From Anaeromyxobacter oryzae (lineage in GTDB: Bacteria > Myxococcota > Myxococcia > Myxococcales > Anaeromyxobacteraceae), in NCBI RefSeq assembly GCF_023169945.1, contig NZ_AP025591.1:6618501-6682500 (forward strand): DNA of 64,000 nucleotides, read 5' to 3'. The notes under the pieces were generated by a model that searched no databases, had not been told where the DNA came from, and saw only the letters and a program-made list of their open reading frames with translations. This document shows, one piece after another, positions 7,855 to 17,500 of this stretch (the stretch's first letter is position 1; every line of letters starts with the position of its first letter). The position numbers and the translations under genes were made by a program.

Positions 7855-8477
7855 CGGCTGTCTCGCTCCCCTGCCCGCTCAGCGCCCGCGGGCGTCCGGA
7901 TGGCCCGGACGAAGAAGAGCGCGTACTGCGTGAACGAGATCGCGACGCACTCCGCCGCGAGGAGTCCCATCGCGGCGGCGTAGGGCGCGAGGTCGCTCGA
8001 CGCGCCGTACTCGGCGGCGAGCGCGAGCACGACCGTCGTGGCGAGGGCGAACGTCGCATACTTTCCGATCCGGGTAGGCGCGACGGGGATCGCGTGCCGG
8101 GTGGTCCGGAGGATCGCCGCGCCCGCGAGCTGGACGAGGTCGCGCGTGATGACGAGCACGGGGAGCCAGGCCGGGAGCCGGCCCGTCGCGGCGAGCGCGA
8201 CGAGCGCGCAGGCGGCGAGGAACTTGTCGGCGATCGGATCGAGGTACGCGCCGAGGCGCGTGTGCTGCCGGAGCGCCCGCGCCACGAGGCCGTCGAGCAC
8301 GTCGGTCGCCGCCGCCGCTGCGAACGCCGCCAGCGCGCGGAGCCGGTCGCCGTGGACGTAGAGCACGAGGAACACGGGCGCGAGGAGGATGCGAGACGCC
8401 GTGAGGGCGTTCGCGAGGTTCAGCGGCGAGCCCTCCCGCCCGTCCGGTTCCTCCGCGCGCCCGATGCCGGTGCTCAC
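7851..8477 (-). CDS. CDP-alcohol phosphatidyltransferase (PgsA-like)
   Basis: Membrane enzyme of 208 aa that swaps CMP of a CDP-alcohol, usually CDP-diacylglycerol, for a polyol phosphate. The full signature DG-x2-AR-x8-G-x3-D-x3-D is present at residues 62-84 (LDGLVAR...GAYLDPIAD), with the four metal-binding aspartates. About six hydrophobic segments surround it. The start is GTG 8477, with GGGAGGAG 8 nt upstream; the longer reading to 8534 would overlap the previous gene. Phosphatidylglycerophosphate synthase is most likely, but cardiolipin- or inositol-type synthases share the motif, so no symbol is given. It follows the FlgT-like gene with a 25-nt gap. Confidence 0.88.
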   Translation of the reverse strand: MSTGIGRAEEPDGREGSPLNLANALTASRILLAPVFLVLYVHGDRLRALAAFAAAAATDVLDGLVARALRQHTRLGAYLDPIADKFLAACALVALAATGRLPAWLPVLVITRDLVQLAGAAILRTTRHAIPVAPTRIGKYATFALATTVVLALAAEYGASSDLAPYAAAMGLLAAECVAISFTQYALFFVRAIRTPAGAERAGERDSR

Positions 8478-8502
8478 CGCCGCCGCTCCTCCCGCTCCGT
8501 GG

Positions 8503-9669
8503 TCACCGCTGGAGGAGGTCGATCTCGACCGCATCCGGCGTCACGCTGCGGACCTCCACGGTGAACCCGGCGAGCTTCCGGGTGACGAGATCGGTCACGA
8601 AGCTCTGGCTCGTGCCGGCGAGCACGACCTCGAGCTCCGCGCGGCCGCCCTCGATCGATCGCTCCTGCACGTCCTTCACGCCGCGGACCTGGCTCACGAG
8701 GACTCCCTTGAACGCGGCGAGGCGCGCGTAGTCGTCGACGCCCCTCACCGACATCGCGATGCGGCGAACGCCGGATCCATCGCGCGCCTCGATCCTTCCG
8801 ACGCGCGCGAAGAGCTCGCGCGCGAGCTGGCGGCCGCCCTCGACGAGCGCGCCGCGCCCGGCCGCGGTCCGGTCGAAGCTGCGGGCCGGGACGCTCGTGA
8901 GCTCGACCGCGGCGATCACCTCGCCCGTGTCGACGCGCATCGCGCGCACCGAGACGCTCGCGACGGCGGAGTAGAACGTGCCGCCGTCGAGCCGCAGCTC
9001 GCCGGCCGCCCTCGCGACGGCGCGGCCGACGACGACGAGCCCGGCGCCGCTCGCGAGCCCGAGCTCGCGCACCTTCCGGACGTCCGGGTCGGCGCCGATC
9101 GCGTCGAGCGCTCCCCTCCCCTGCAGCGCCTGCGCGTCGACGATCCCGAACCCCGACCTCTCCATTCGCTCGACGAACGCGCGCTCCGCGTTGCGCCGGT
9201 CCGCCGCGCCGCCGCCCTGCCACCAGCCGCTCGCCCCGGTCGCGTCGATCGGCTGCTCGGCCACGAGGACGAGCAGGCGGGGCATGCCGGCCCGCCGGTA
9301 CGCGATCCCGGCTGCGAGCAGGTCGTCCTGGAGCCGGGCCCCGGAGATCTCGCACCGGACCTTCGTCACCCAGGTGCCGCCGTCCTGCCGGTCGTCGAGG
9401 ATCTCGAAGCGCCGGACGTAGGCCGCCGGGTGGGCGTAGATCCGATCGGACAGGAGCTGCGCCTGATCGGCGTCCGCCGCGGCGGTGACCAGGGTCGACG
9501 CCACCTGCTGGACGCAGCTCCGGAGCGCATCGTCCTTCGCCTGCTCCCTCCCGGCGAGCCCGTCGGTCGTCGCGGCGGCCTGCCCGGTCGCCTCGGTGGT
9601 CTGGATCGTCTCCTCGGCGGAGCCCGCCTGGGCGGCGAGGAGGAGCGCGAGCGCGAGGGAGGGCTTCAT
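8503..9669 (-). CDS. exported protein with FlgT/LPP20-like N-terminal domain
   Basis: A 388-aa secreted protein. Residues 1-19 (MKPSLALALLLAAQAGSA) are a signal peptide, which fixes the start at ATG 9669. The next ~100 residues (GREQAKDDALRSCVQQV ... TKVRCEIS) fit the alpha/beta domain shared by the flagellar T protein N-terminus and LPP20-type lipoproteins. The middle (RLLVLVAEQPI ... GLVVVGRAVA) resembles the TolB/CsgG-like fold that follows in FlgT, and the C-terminal part a further small domain of beta strands. No flagellar gene is nearby, so a flagellar role is not supported; an envelope assembly role is possible. It lies between a hydrolase gene and the phosphatidyltransferase gene. Confidence 0.7.
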   Translation of the reverse strand: MKPSLALALLLAAQAGSAEETIQTTEATGQAAATTDGLAGREQAKDDALRSCVQQVASTLVTAAADADQAQLLSDRIYAHPAAYVRRFEILDDRQDGGTWVTKVRCEISGARLQDDLLAAGIAYRRAGMPRLLVLVAEQPIDATGASGWWQGGGAADRRNAERAFVERMERSGFGIVDAQALQGRGALDAIGADPDVRKVRELGLASGAGLVVVGRAVARAAGELRLDGGTFYSAVASVSVRAMRVDTGEVIAAVELTSVPARSFDRTAAGRGALVEGGRQLARELFARVGRIEARDGSGVRRIAMSVRGVDDYARLAAFKGVLVSQVRGVKDVQERSIEGGRAELEVVLAGTSQSFVTDLVTRKLAGFTVEVRSVTPDAVEIDLLQR

Positions 9670-9735
9670 GTCGATCCGTCCGGGAGTTGACGATGCGTGC
9701 GCCCCGGATTGTACCACCCGGTGCGCGCCCCTTCC

Positions 9736-10497
9736 CTACCCCCGGTCCCGGAGCGCGCGGAGCGCCACGAACCGCGCCGCCGCGCCGCGGGCCGCGGGCG
9801 CCTCGCGGGTGATGGCCGCGGCGACGCCGGGCGCGTCCAGCCGGAGGAACGGGTTCACCGCGCGCTCGCCGGCGAGCGTCGAAGGCGGCGGCTCGCGCCC
9901 GGCTGCCCGCGCCGCCTCCGCCTCGGCGAGCCGCGCGCGCGCCGCGGCGTTCTCCGGCTCGAGGCCGAGCGCGAACGGGAGGTTCCTCGCCGCGTAGTCG
10001 TGGCCGGGGTGGACCTCGAGGGCGCCGTCGAGCGGCGCGATCACGTCGAGGAACGTCCGCGCGAGGCGGGCGGGGTCGCCGCCGTGACGGCAGTTGCCGC
10101 ACCCCGCCCAGAACAGCGTGTCGCCGGTGAGGAGGCGCCCCGCCCACTCGAGCAGGACCGAGCCCGGCGTGTGCCCGGGGGCGGCGTGCACGCGGACCGC
10201 GAGCGCGCCGAGCGCGAGCGCGTCGCGCCCCGCCAGGTCCACGTCCGGGGCGTACCACTGCGCGTCGGCGTCGTGGCCGAGCACCTCCGCACCGAGCACC
10301 GCCGCGGCGCGCGCCGTGCCGCCGGTGTGATCGCCGTGTCCATGCGTGTGCAGGATCCAGCGCGGCCGGACGCCGTGATCGGCCGCGAGCGCGAGGGCGA
10401 CGTCCGGATCGCCCGGATCGACGAGCGCGGCGTCGGCCCCCTCCGCGAGGAGGTACGTGTAGTTGTCCGCGCCGTAGCGGCGGCGATCGAAGATCAC
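9736..10497 (-). CDS. metallo-beta-lactamase-fold hydrolase, glyoxalase II-like
   Basis: A 253-aa cytosolic hydrolase. The dinuclear metal motif HxHxDH is present as THGHGDHTGG, followed by APGHTPGS, LTGDTLF and HPGHDY, the later metal ligands of the hydroxyacylglutathione hydrolase family, and the length is typical. GTG 10497 starts the protein directly at the first beta strand (VIFDRRRYGADN); no strong ribosome site is visible. The GCGNCRHGGD segment differs from classical GloB, which reads GCGRFFEG there, so a related thioesterase is possible. The preceding gene is a glyoxalase-fold VOC protein 32 nt away; the two may form a small aldehyde-detoxifying pair. Confidence 0.82.
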   Translation of the reverse strand: MIFDRRRYGADNYTYLLAEGADAALVDPGDPDVALALAADHGVRPRWILHTHGHGDHTGGTARAAAVLGAEVLGHDADAQWYAPDVDLAGRDALALGALAVRVHAAPGHTPGSVLLEWAGRLLTGDTLFWAGCGNCRHGGDPARLARTFLDVIAPLDGALEVHPGHDYAARNLPFALGLEPENAAARARLAEAEAARAAGREPPPSTLAGERAVNPFLRLDAPGVAAAITREAPAARGAAARFVALRALRDRG

Positions 10498-10529
10498 GCG
10501 AGTGAGCTTAGCGGGGGCGCCGCCCGCGA

Positions 10530-10925
10530 TCAGAGATCGTGAGGGTGGTGCGTGAGCCCGATCCGGTTCCCCTCGGGATCGTGGAAGTAGATGGTCCAGC
10601 GCGTCCGATGGACGACCTGGACGCCTGCCGCCTCGAGGCGGTCCTCCCACCCACGCCGCTCCGCCGGCCCGATCCGCAGGGCGACGAGGTGCAGCCCCGG
10701 GCGGCCGTCCCGCCACGCGTGCGGCTCCGGCTGCTCCTCGGCCCGCTCGAGCGCGAGGAACCCGGCGTGCTCACCGTCGCCCATCGCGAGCCACACGCTC
10801 CGGTCGCCGCCTCCCTCGCGCGGCCACCGCTTCAGCACGGCGAGCCCGAGCACTTCCCTGTAGAAGTGCTCGCACCGATCGAGGTCGGCGCACTGGATGG
10901 CGAGGTGGTGGAACGCGAGCGGCAC
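10530..10925 (-). CDS. VOC-family protein (glyoxalase I/bleomycin-resistance fold)
   Basis: A 131-aa single VOC module: HHLAIQCADLDRCEHFYREVLGL opens the first beta-alpha-beta-beta-beta unit with a metal-binding His, and FHDPEGNRIGLTHH closes the second with the usual Glu region. These proteins use a divalent metal for isomerase, dioxygenase or binding roles; the substrate cannot be told. It probably shares a message with the glyoxalase II-like gene downstream. It diverges from the DUF4388-like gene at 10993, with 67 bp between them and no clear promoter box seen. Confidence 0.85.
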   Translation of the reverse strand: MPLAFHHLAIQCADLDRCEHFYREVLGLAVLKRWPREGGGDRSVWLAMGDGEHAGFLALERAEEQPEPHAWRDGRPGLHLVALRIGPAERRGWEDRLEAAGVQVVHRTRWTIYFHDPEGNRIGLTHHPHDL

Positions 10926-10992
10926 GGGCGCAGCCTAACCCCGCGCCCGCGGGCCACGCCAGCGTCGCGCCCTGTGGTAGCCTCGACCGCCG

Positions 10993-12291
10993 GTGACCCT
11001 GCCCCTCTCGAGAAAGCGCCTGGTCGTCGCCGCCGAGGACGCCGAGCTCGGCGGGCTGCTCGCGGCGGCCGCCAGCCGCCTCGGAGCCGAGGTGTCGCTG
11101 GCGCCCGGCGGGGGCGCCGTGAACGCGCTCGAGGGGGCCGCCGTCGCGATCCTCGACCTCCCGCTCCCGGACCTCGGCGCAGCCGAGGCGCTCGCCGCCT
11201 GCGCCCGCGCCGCGGTGCCCGCCGTCGCGGTGTCGGGTGTCTACCGCGGCGAGCGCGGGCGCGAGGAGCTCCGCCGCCTCGGCGCGCGCGAGGTCTTCGA
11301 GAAGCCCTTCCCGGTCGAGGAGGTGATCGCCGCGGCGGCGCGGCTCGCCGGGGTCGTCGCGCGCCCCGTCGAGGAGGAGGCGGAGGACGAGGTCACCGGG
11401 TCGGTGCCGCTCCGCGCCGACGACGATCCCTCCATCGCCGCCGCGCCGGTCTTCGCGCTCGACGACCCGCCGCCCGCTGCGGCGCCCGCGCCGCGCGACG
11501 GGTTCGCCACGCCGCTCCCGGAAGGGCCGCGCGCACCCACCGTCGAGCGCGACGCGCCGCCCCCGCCGCGCGGCGCGCTCGGGGCCACCACGGTCCCGCG
11601 CCTCCTCGTGGCGCTCCACGTCGGGCAGGCCACGGGCGCGCTCACCCTCACCGCCGGGCCGGTGAAGAAGATCGTCGTCGTCGAGAAGGGCGTCCCGGTG
11701 TACGCGGCCTCGAACGTGGCGGGAGAGCGGCTCGGCGCCATCTGCGTGCGCCGGGGGCTCGTGACGGCGGAGCGGCTCGACGCGCTCCGGCGCGCCGCGC
11801 CGGACGGGCGGACGGCCGACCTCCTCGCCCGCGAGGGCCTCCTCTCGCCCGAGCGCCGCGCCGAGCTGGTCGCGGCGCAGATCCGCGCCGTCGCGTGGTC
11901 CACGTTCGAGTGGCGCGCGGGGAGCTACGCGTTCCAGCTCGGGCGGCCACCGGCGGGCCGCGTCCCGGTGAGGATCGCGATGGCGGACCTGGTCCTCGAG
12001 GGCGTGCTCCGGACCGCCACGCTGGATCGGCTCCGGGCGGAGCTCCCGGCGGACGTCCACCTCGCGCCGGCGCCGGATCCCGCTTTCGAGCTCTACGCGC
12101 TGCGCCTCCGGCCCGCGGAGGCGCGCCTGCTCCCGATCGCCGACGGGACCAAGAGCGTCGCCGACCTGGTGCGCCTCGCCGACCAGCCGGAGCGCGACAC
12201 GCTGGCGTTCCTGCAGGCGTGCCAGGTGATGCGGGTGCTCGACGCCGTGGAGCGCGTCCTCGCCTCGACGCGCCGCATCGGGTTCATGTAG
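10993..12291 (+). CDS. receiver-like plus DUF4388/PATAN-like protein
   Basis: A 432-aa cytosolic protein. Residues 1-120 read like a degenerate receiver: LVVAAEDAELGGLLA, then AVAILDLPLPDL and EVFEKPFPVEEVI, where the KP of receivers is kept but the acidic pocket is not. A proline/alanine linker (130-200) leads to a domain beginning GALGATTVPRLLVALHVGQATGALTLT, with VKKIVVVEKGVPVYAASN, the pattern of DUF4388/PATAN domains common in myxobacterial signalling. The C-terminal part continues with a helical winged-helix-like region. It is likely a signalling adaptor or DNA-associated regulator. The last 8 bp overlap the convergent gene. It starts with GTG and no obvious ribosome site. Confidence 0.65.
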   Translation: MTLPLSRKRLVVAAEDAELGGLLAAAASRLGAEVSLAPGGGAVNALEGAAVAILDLPLPDLGAAEALAACARAAVPAVAVSGVYRGERGREELRRLGAREVFEKPFPVEEVIAAAARLAGVVARPVEEEAEDEVTGSVPLRADDDPSIAAAPVFALDDPPPAAAPAPRDGFATPLPEGPRAPTVERDAPPPPRGALGATTVPRLLVALHVGQATGALTLTAGPVKKIVVVEKGVPVYAASNVAGERLGAICVRRGLVTAERLDALRRAAPDGRTADLLAREGLLSPERRAELVAAQIRAVAWSTFEWRAGSYAFQLGRPPAGRVPVRIAMADLVLEGVLRTATLDRLRAELPADVHLAPAPDPAFELYALRLRPAEARLLPIADGTKSVADLVRLADQPERDTLAFLQACQVMRVLDAVERVLASTRRIGFM

Positions 12292-14587
12292 CGCGGCGGC
12301 GCCGTCGCCAGGCCGCGGCCACGAGCGCGGCGAGGCCGAGCGCGTCCGCCCCGCTCCCCGCCGCGCAGCCGCACCCGGGCAGGGCCTCGGTCGTCCTCCG
12401 GAGCGCCTCCGCAGGGGCGAGGAGGTGCCCGCCGGACGATCGGACCTCCGCGGCGGCGGCGCCGCTCTCCGCCGACGTCGCCCGGACGGGCAGCTCGACG
12501 ACCACCGCCGTCCCCGCCGGCGGGAGCGCGTCCAGCACGACCGCACCGCCGCCCGCGTCGCGTCCGGTCGCGCCGAGCACGCGCGCAGGACCGGCGACCG
12601 CGAGGCCGGCGAGCCGTGCGGCCACCACGACCCCGGGGAGCGGCACGGCGAGCCGGCTCTCGAGCGTGGTGCGGACGACCGCGACCTCGCCCTCCGCGAG
12701 GGCCGCACGATCCGCGGCCTGGCTGACGGCGACGAGCCCCGTCGCGTCGAGCTCCAGGGACAGCGTCGCGACCGGGCTCGCGAGGCCGGCGTCGTCCACC
12801 GCGGCGAGCGTCACCTGCGGCGCGCCGGCGAGCAGCGCCGGGTACGCGGCCTCGGGGAGGTCGAGCGTCTGCCGGGTCCACGTGGGGCCGCTCTCGACGG
12901 CCACGACGGCGGTCGCCGGGAACCCCGCGCCGCCCCAGGTGAACGTCACGAGCCGGCCGCACCCGGTCCAGGCCTTGCCCTCGAGCACGGCGCGCGTGCC
13001 GCCCGGCGGAAGCGCGAGCCTCCCCGGCGGCGCCGCGCCGGCGATCCCGAGCTCGGGCGGCGTCAGGACCACCTGCACCGCGCCCGCGAGCTCGGCGAAC
13101 ACGCCGAGGTCGTCCGTCGCGCGGACGCGGACGGGCACCTCCGCGCCGGCCGAGCACAGCCGATCGCCGGGCAGCGCGAACGTCGCGCCGGTCCCGGCGG
13201 GCGGGTCCTCGCGCCCGGCGAGCAGCCACTCCACGGTGAGCGCGCCGTCGGCGTCGCGCGCGTCGACCGACATCGGGTGGTCCAGGCCCCGCGCCGCCAC
13301 GCCGGGGCTGCCCGGGGCCCACGCCAGCTCGGGCCACGCGTCGCCGGCGTCGGGGAAGACGAGGAGCGCGTAGGCGTTCGTCGCGGCGTCGTAGCCCTTC
13401 GCGACGAGATCCGGCGCGGCGCTGCCCACGACGTCCCCGAGCCACAGGTCGGTGATCTGCAGGCCCCCGGCGCTCCCGCGCCAGAGTCGGAGGCGGCGCG
13501 CCGTGGCGTCGGAGGTGATCACGGCGATCGCGTCGCTCGCGCGGTCCCATACCGCGATCGCGGGCCGGCCGCCGATCGTCAGCGCGCGGAGCGTGACGGG
13601 ATCGGTGATCCCGGCGAGGTCGGGGTGTCCGCGGAGGTCTCCCCAGCGCCCCGTGCGGTCGCCGTAGTCGGCGAGGGCGCCGGTCGAGCGGATCCACACG
13701 AGGCCGCGCGGCGTCGCGAGTGCGGGGTCGGTGAACACCGCGAGGGAGAGGACCAGATCCGGGACCCCGTCGAAGTCCACGTCGAGCGGCGCGACGCCGT
13801 GGACGTCCCCCTGCCCCATGCCGTCGGGCAGCCACGGCGCCTGCGTCGCGTCCACGTGGTCGCCGGCCTTCACCGCGAGGAGGCTCAGACCCGCGAGCCC
13901 ACCCTGCGGCGCCGCCTCGTGCAGCAGGAGCTGGACCTCGCCCTGCCCGGGCACCGCGAGGTCGTCGATCCCGAGCGCGCGGGCGGTGGGCGAGAGCCGG
14001 ATCGGGAAGACCTGCGCGGGCGCGCCGATCCGCGAGACGATCGCCGTGATGGGCCACGACCGCCGCTCCGCGACTGCGCCGGTGGAGAGGTCCACGGCGT
14101 CGATCGTCCCGGGCACGTACCCGCCCGTGCCGACCGGGCCCACGAGCACGTCGCCGCCGTCGCGAGGCAGGAGCCGCACGAACGCGACGGTCGGCGCCGA
14201 GCCGGAGAACGCCGCGAACGAGCGCAGCGTCGCGGGGTCGGCGCCGAAGGACACGCTCACGGAGGAGCCGCGCGGGTAGACCAGGTCGGCGAGGCTGCCC
14301 GCGGCGTGGCCGCCGAGGAAGCCGGCGGCGACCTCGGTCGCGGCCCCGTCCACCGCGCGTCCCAGCGCCGGGCGCGAGAGCAGGTGCCGGTACGGCCGCA
14401 GCAGCGGCGGCGCCACCGGCGAGGGCGGGAGCTGGAGGACGTCCTCCGCGGGCCAGCCGGACGCGACGGACCCCACGGTCGCCGCGCCGAACGCGTCGAG
14501 CGGGATCACCATCGGCTCCGGGCGGAACTGCGCGGCGGCGGGTCCAGCGAGGGCGACGAGCGCGAGGAGGACGTGACGGCGGCGCAT
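12284..14587 (-). CDS. secreted FG-GAP-like repeat protein with MYXO-CTERM tail
   Basis: A 767-aa exported protein. ATG 14587 gives a signal peptide (MRRRHVLLALVALAGPAAAQ). A central region has FG-GAP/VCBS-like motifs (DVDFDGVPDLVLS, GSAAPDLVAKG), which form beta-propeller blades. Ig-like segments follow (AEVPVRVRATDDLG). The end is a MYXO-CTERM-type tail: GCGCAAGSGADALG, a hydrophobic stretch and RRRRRAT, the signal that sorts myxobacterial proteins to the surface. It is the last gene of a four-gene minus-strand unit, 4 nt after the preceding gene. A surface structural or adhesive role is likely. Confidence 0.75.
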   Translation of the reverse strand: MRRRHVLLALVALAGPAAAQFRPEPMVIPLDAFGAATVGSVASGWPAEDVLQLPPSPVAPPLLRPYRHLLSRPALGRAVDGAATEVAAGFLGGHAAGSLADLVYPRGSSVSVSFGADPATLRSFAAFSGSAPTVAFVRLLPRDGGDVLVGPVGTGGYVPGTIDAVDLSTGAVAERRSWPITAIVSRIGAPAQVFPIRLSPTARALGIDDLAVPGQGEVQLLLHEAAPQGGLAGLSLLAVKAGDHVDATQAPWLPDGMGQGDVHGVAPLDVDFDGVPDLVLSLAVFTDPALATPRGLVWIRSTGALADYGDRTGRWGDLRGHPDLAGITDPVTLRALTIGGRPAIAVWDRASDAIAVITSDATARRLRLWRGSAGGLQITDLWLGDVVGSAAPDLVAKGYDAATNAYALLVFPDAGDAWPELAWAPGSPGVAARGLDHPMSVDARDADGALTVEWLLAGREDPPAGTGATFALPGDRLCSAGAEVPVRVRATDDLGVFAELAGAVQVVLTPPELGIAGAAPPGRLALPPGGTRAVLEGKAWTGCGRLVTFTWGGAGFPATAVVAVESGPTWTRQTLDLPEAAYPALLAGAPQVTLAAVDDAGLASPVATLSLELDATGLVAVSQAADRAALAEGEVAVVRTTLESRLAVPLPGVVVAARLAGLAVAGPARVLGATGRDAGGGAVVLDALPPAGTAVVVELPVRATSAESGAAAAEVRSSGGHLLAPAEALRRTTEALPGCGCAAGSGADALGLAALVAAAWRRRRRAT

Positions 14588-14591
14588 ATCC

Positions 14592-17500
14592 TCAGTACCC
14601 GACCTGCACCCGCAGATAGAGCCGGCCCGTGTCGGCGGCGGGGTCGAGCCCGTCCCCGCCGAAGCCGACGAGATTGTACCCGAGCGCCACGCGGGAGAGG
14701 CCCGCCGCGACGCCCGCCTCGACGCGCACGGCGTCGAGCGCGCCGAGGCGTGCGCCGGAGAGCGGCGCGCGGCGCGCGTACTCCGCCGCCGCATCGACGG
14801 GCCCCGCGATCCGGACCCGCGCCCGAACGCTCCCCGCGAGCCGGTCGTCGCGGCCGCCCGCGCTCCGCCACGCGGCGACCCCCGCGGCGAGGCCGACGGA
14901 GAGCCGCGACGCGGCGTCGACCGTCAGCGCCGCGCGCGCCAGGACGCCGTCGCGCCGCGCCTCCCCGGGGCGGCGTTCCGCGAGCCGCGCGACGGTGGCG
15001 AGCGCGGATGCGCGCGCGAGCCGGAGCGCGCCGCCGACCGCCGCCTCGAGATCGAGCGCCTCGCGGCCACCGACGACGCCCTGCGACCACCCGGCGCGCG
15101 CCGACAGCGTCGCGGGCGGCGCGAGACGCCACTCGACGGACCCGCCCGCCGCGACGGCGTGGCCGTCGCCCTCGTCCCTGACCTCGCCGCGCAGCGCCGC
15201 CAGCACGGGCCCGCGGACCAGGCCCGCGGCGGCGGCGGCCGCGCTCCGGCGCGTCGGCTCGCCGCCGGGGCGGAGCCGCTCCCCGCGCTCGGCGGTGAGG
15301 GAGACCGTGAGGCCAGCCGCGGGCGCGACCCGCGCCCCGACGACGCGCGCGCTGCGGAGGCCGAAGGGATCGCGCGCGAACTGCTCCTCCGTGAAGATCT
15401 CGGCGTCCCCGGCCGTGCGGCGGGCCCCGAGCGTGCCGGCGTCCGACCTGAACGCGGAGGGCGCGTCCGGATCCACGGAGAAGGTGCCGTACACGGCGTC
15501 GCCCGGGCCGCGGCGCTCGCCGATCGCGACGAGCCTCGGGCCGATCGCGGGTCCCCAGCCGGCGCGGAGCCCGACCGTCTCCTCGTGGGTCTCGATCATG
15601 GCCCCGACGGCGCTGAAGGTCGGGTCGACGCCCGCGCCCGTGACCCGCAGCGCCTGATGATGGGAGACGTCCAGCGTGAGGCCGGGCGCGACGCCCGCCG
15701 CCGCGCGGAGCCCGGCGGACGTCTCCTCTCCCGGCGCCGGCGCGCTCAGCCGCGTGTCGATGGCCTCCGCGGCGATGGCGATGCCGCCGAGCACCACCTC
15801 GCTCCGCGCGACGGCGCGGCGCGCGTCGAGCGGCGTCGCGCCGGCGGGATCGCGGGGGTCGGTGCCCTGCCGCTCCGCCCACCGGAGCTCGAGCGCGACC
15901 GGCCCCGCGAGCGAGACCTCGGCCCCGCGCTCTCGTGCGGCGCGCGTCTCGAGGAACTCGGCGTCGGAGTAGCCGGCCTCGCGGACCCGCCACCACGCGT
16001 CCGCGCGGACCGGCCCGCCCCCGCCGCGAACCTCGACGTGCAACGCGTCGCCCTCCGCCGCCGCCGGAGCGGGCGCCGCGAAGACGAACCCTCCGTCCGA
16101 CGACCGCGAGAAGCCGCTCGCGGCGTCGAGCGCGAGGCCGGTGCTCCGCGCCGCCTCGACGCGTACCTCCGCGAGCGCGAGGTCGAAGATGCCCGTCGCG
16201 GCGGCCAGCCGGTACGGCGAGCCCGGCCGGTCCTCGCTGACCCCGTGCACCGCCAGCGAGACCGGCCCGGCGGCGGCGGAGACCCGCCCGCCCCGCAGAT
16301 CGTCGGCCACGGGCCCGGCGGACGCGTGCAGGTAATCCGCGAGGAGCACCGCCGCGGCGGCGACGAACGGGTCGGCGGTGACGAGGGCCGCCGGCGCGGC
16401 CACGGACGAGAGCGGCCGCGCCAGGATGACGCGCCCCGTCGCCCACGAGATCTCGTAGTCCTCGCCGCGAACGAGGGTCCGCTGCCGGACCACGCGCCCC
16501 GTGAACGGGTCCCGCCACTCGACGCGGAGCGCCTCGCTCCCGGGGACCACCTCGCCGTGCGAGAGCCAGAAGAGCGCGCCGCCCGTGGCGGAGAGCGCGT
16601 CGTGGGCCGGGAGCGGAGGGGCGTTGCCCGCGGCGTCGGCGCGGAGCGTGGCGCCGAAGGCGCTCGCCCGGAGCTCCACCGGACCCAGCACGGCGGCGCC
16701 CTCCCCCTTCCCGCCGAAGAGCGCGCGGTCGTAACGCCCGAGCTCGGATCCGGTGAGCCCCGCGCGCGCGCCGCCGAGCTCGAGACGGCCGCCGTCCCCC
16801 GCCACCCGCGCCCAGAGCCGGCCCCGCGCGGCGTTACGATCGTCCGCGGCGCCCGCGTCGCCCGCGGTCAGGAACGTCCGGGCGGGCTCGAGGGCGTGCT
16901 CCAGCGTGAGCGCGTCCCGCGGGCGCGCCAGGTCCCCGAGCCGATCGCGGTCGTCGAGGTCGGCGCCCGCCTCGACGTCGACCGCCCCGAGCCGCGCCCG
17001 GAGCGCGCCCGACGCCCGCCCGGTGACGAGGAGCCCTGGCCGGCCGAGGAAGGAGACCTCCGCCTCCCCGAGGGCCGTCGCGACGGACATCCCGGCGGCC
17101 GCGGGGGCCGCTAGCGGCACGCGGACGCGCGCGACGTCGGCCTCGAGCACCTCGAGCTCGGGCGGCGCGCCCGCGGGCGCGAACGCCGCGAACGTGCCTC
17201 CCGCGCCCGGCGTGGCGAGCGCGCCGGCGATCCGCGGCCGGCGCCCCGGCGCGATCGTGCCGCTGACGAGCAGCCCCCCGCCCGCGGCCGGCGCGGCGGC
17301 GACCGTCGCGACGCGCTCCGGCGCGCCGGGGAGCACGAGGACGCTCCCGTCGGCGCGGCGCCCCACGAACACCGGCCAGGCCACGATCGATACGGCTCCG
17401 CCCGGCGCGCGGATCACGAGCTCGATGAGCCGGGCGCCGTGCTCGAGCGGGACCGGGACGAGCACCTCGCCTCCAGCGCCGACCGCGCGCGCGACCCCGC

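Noticed and set aside
8503..9669. Flagellar FlgT
   Set aside because: Only fold-level similarity is visible and no flagellar gene is near.
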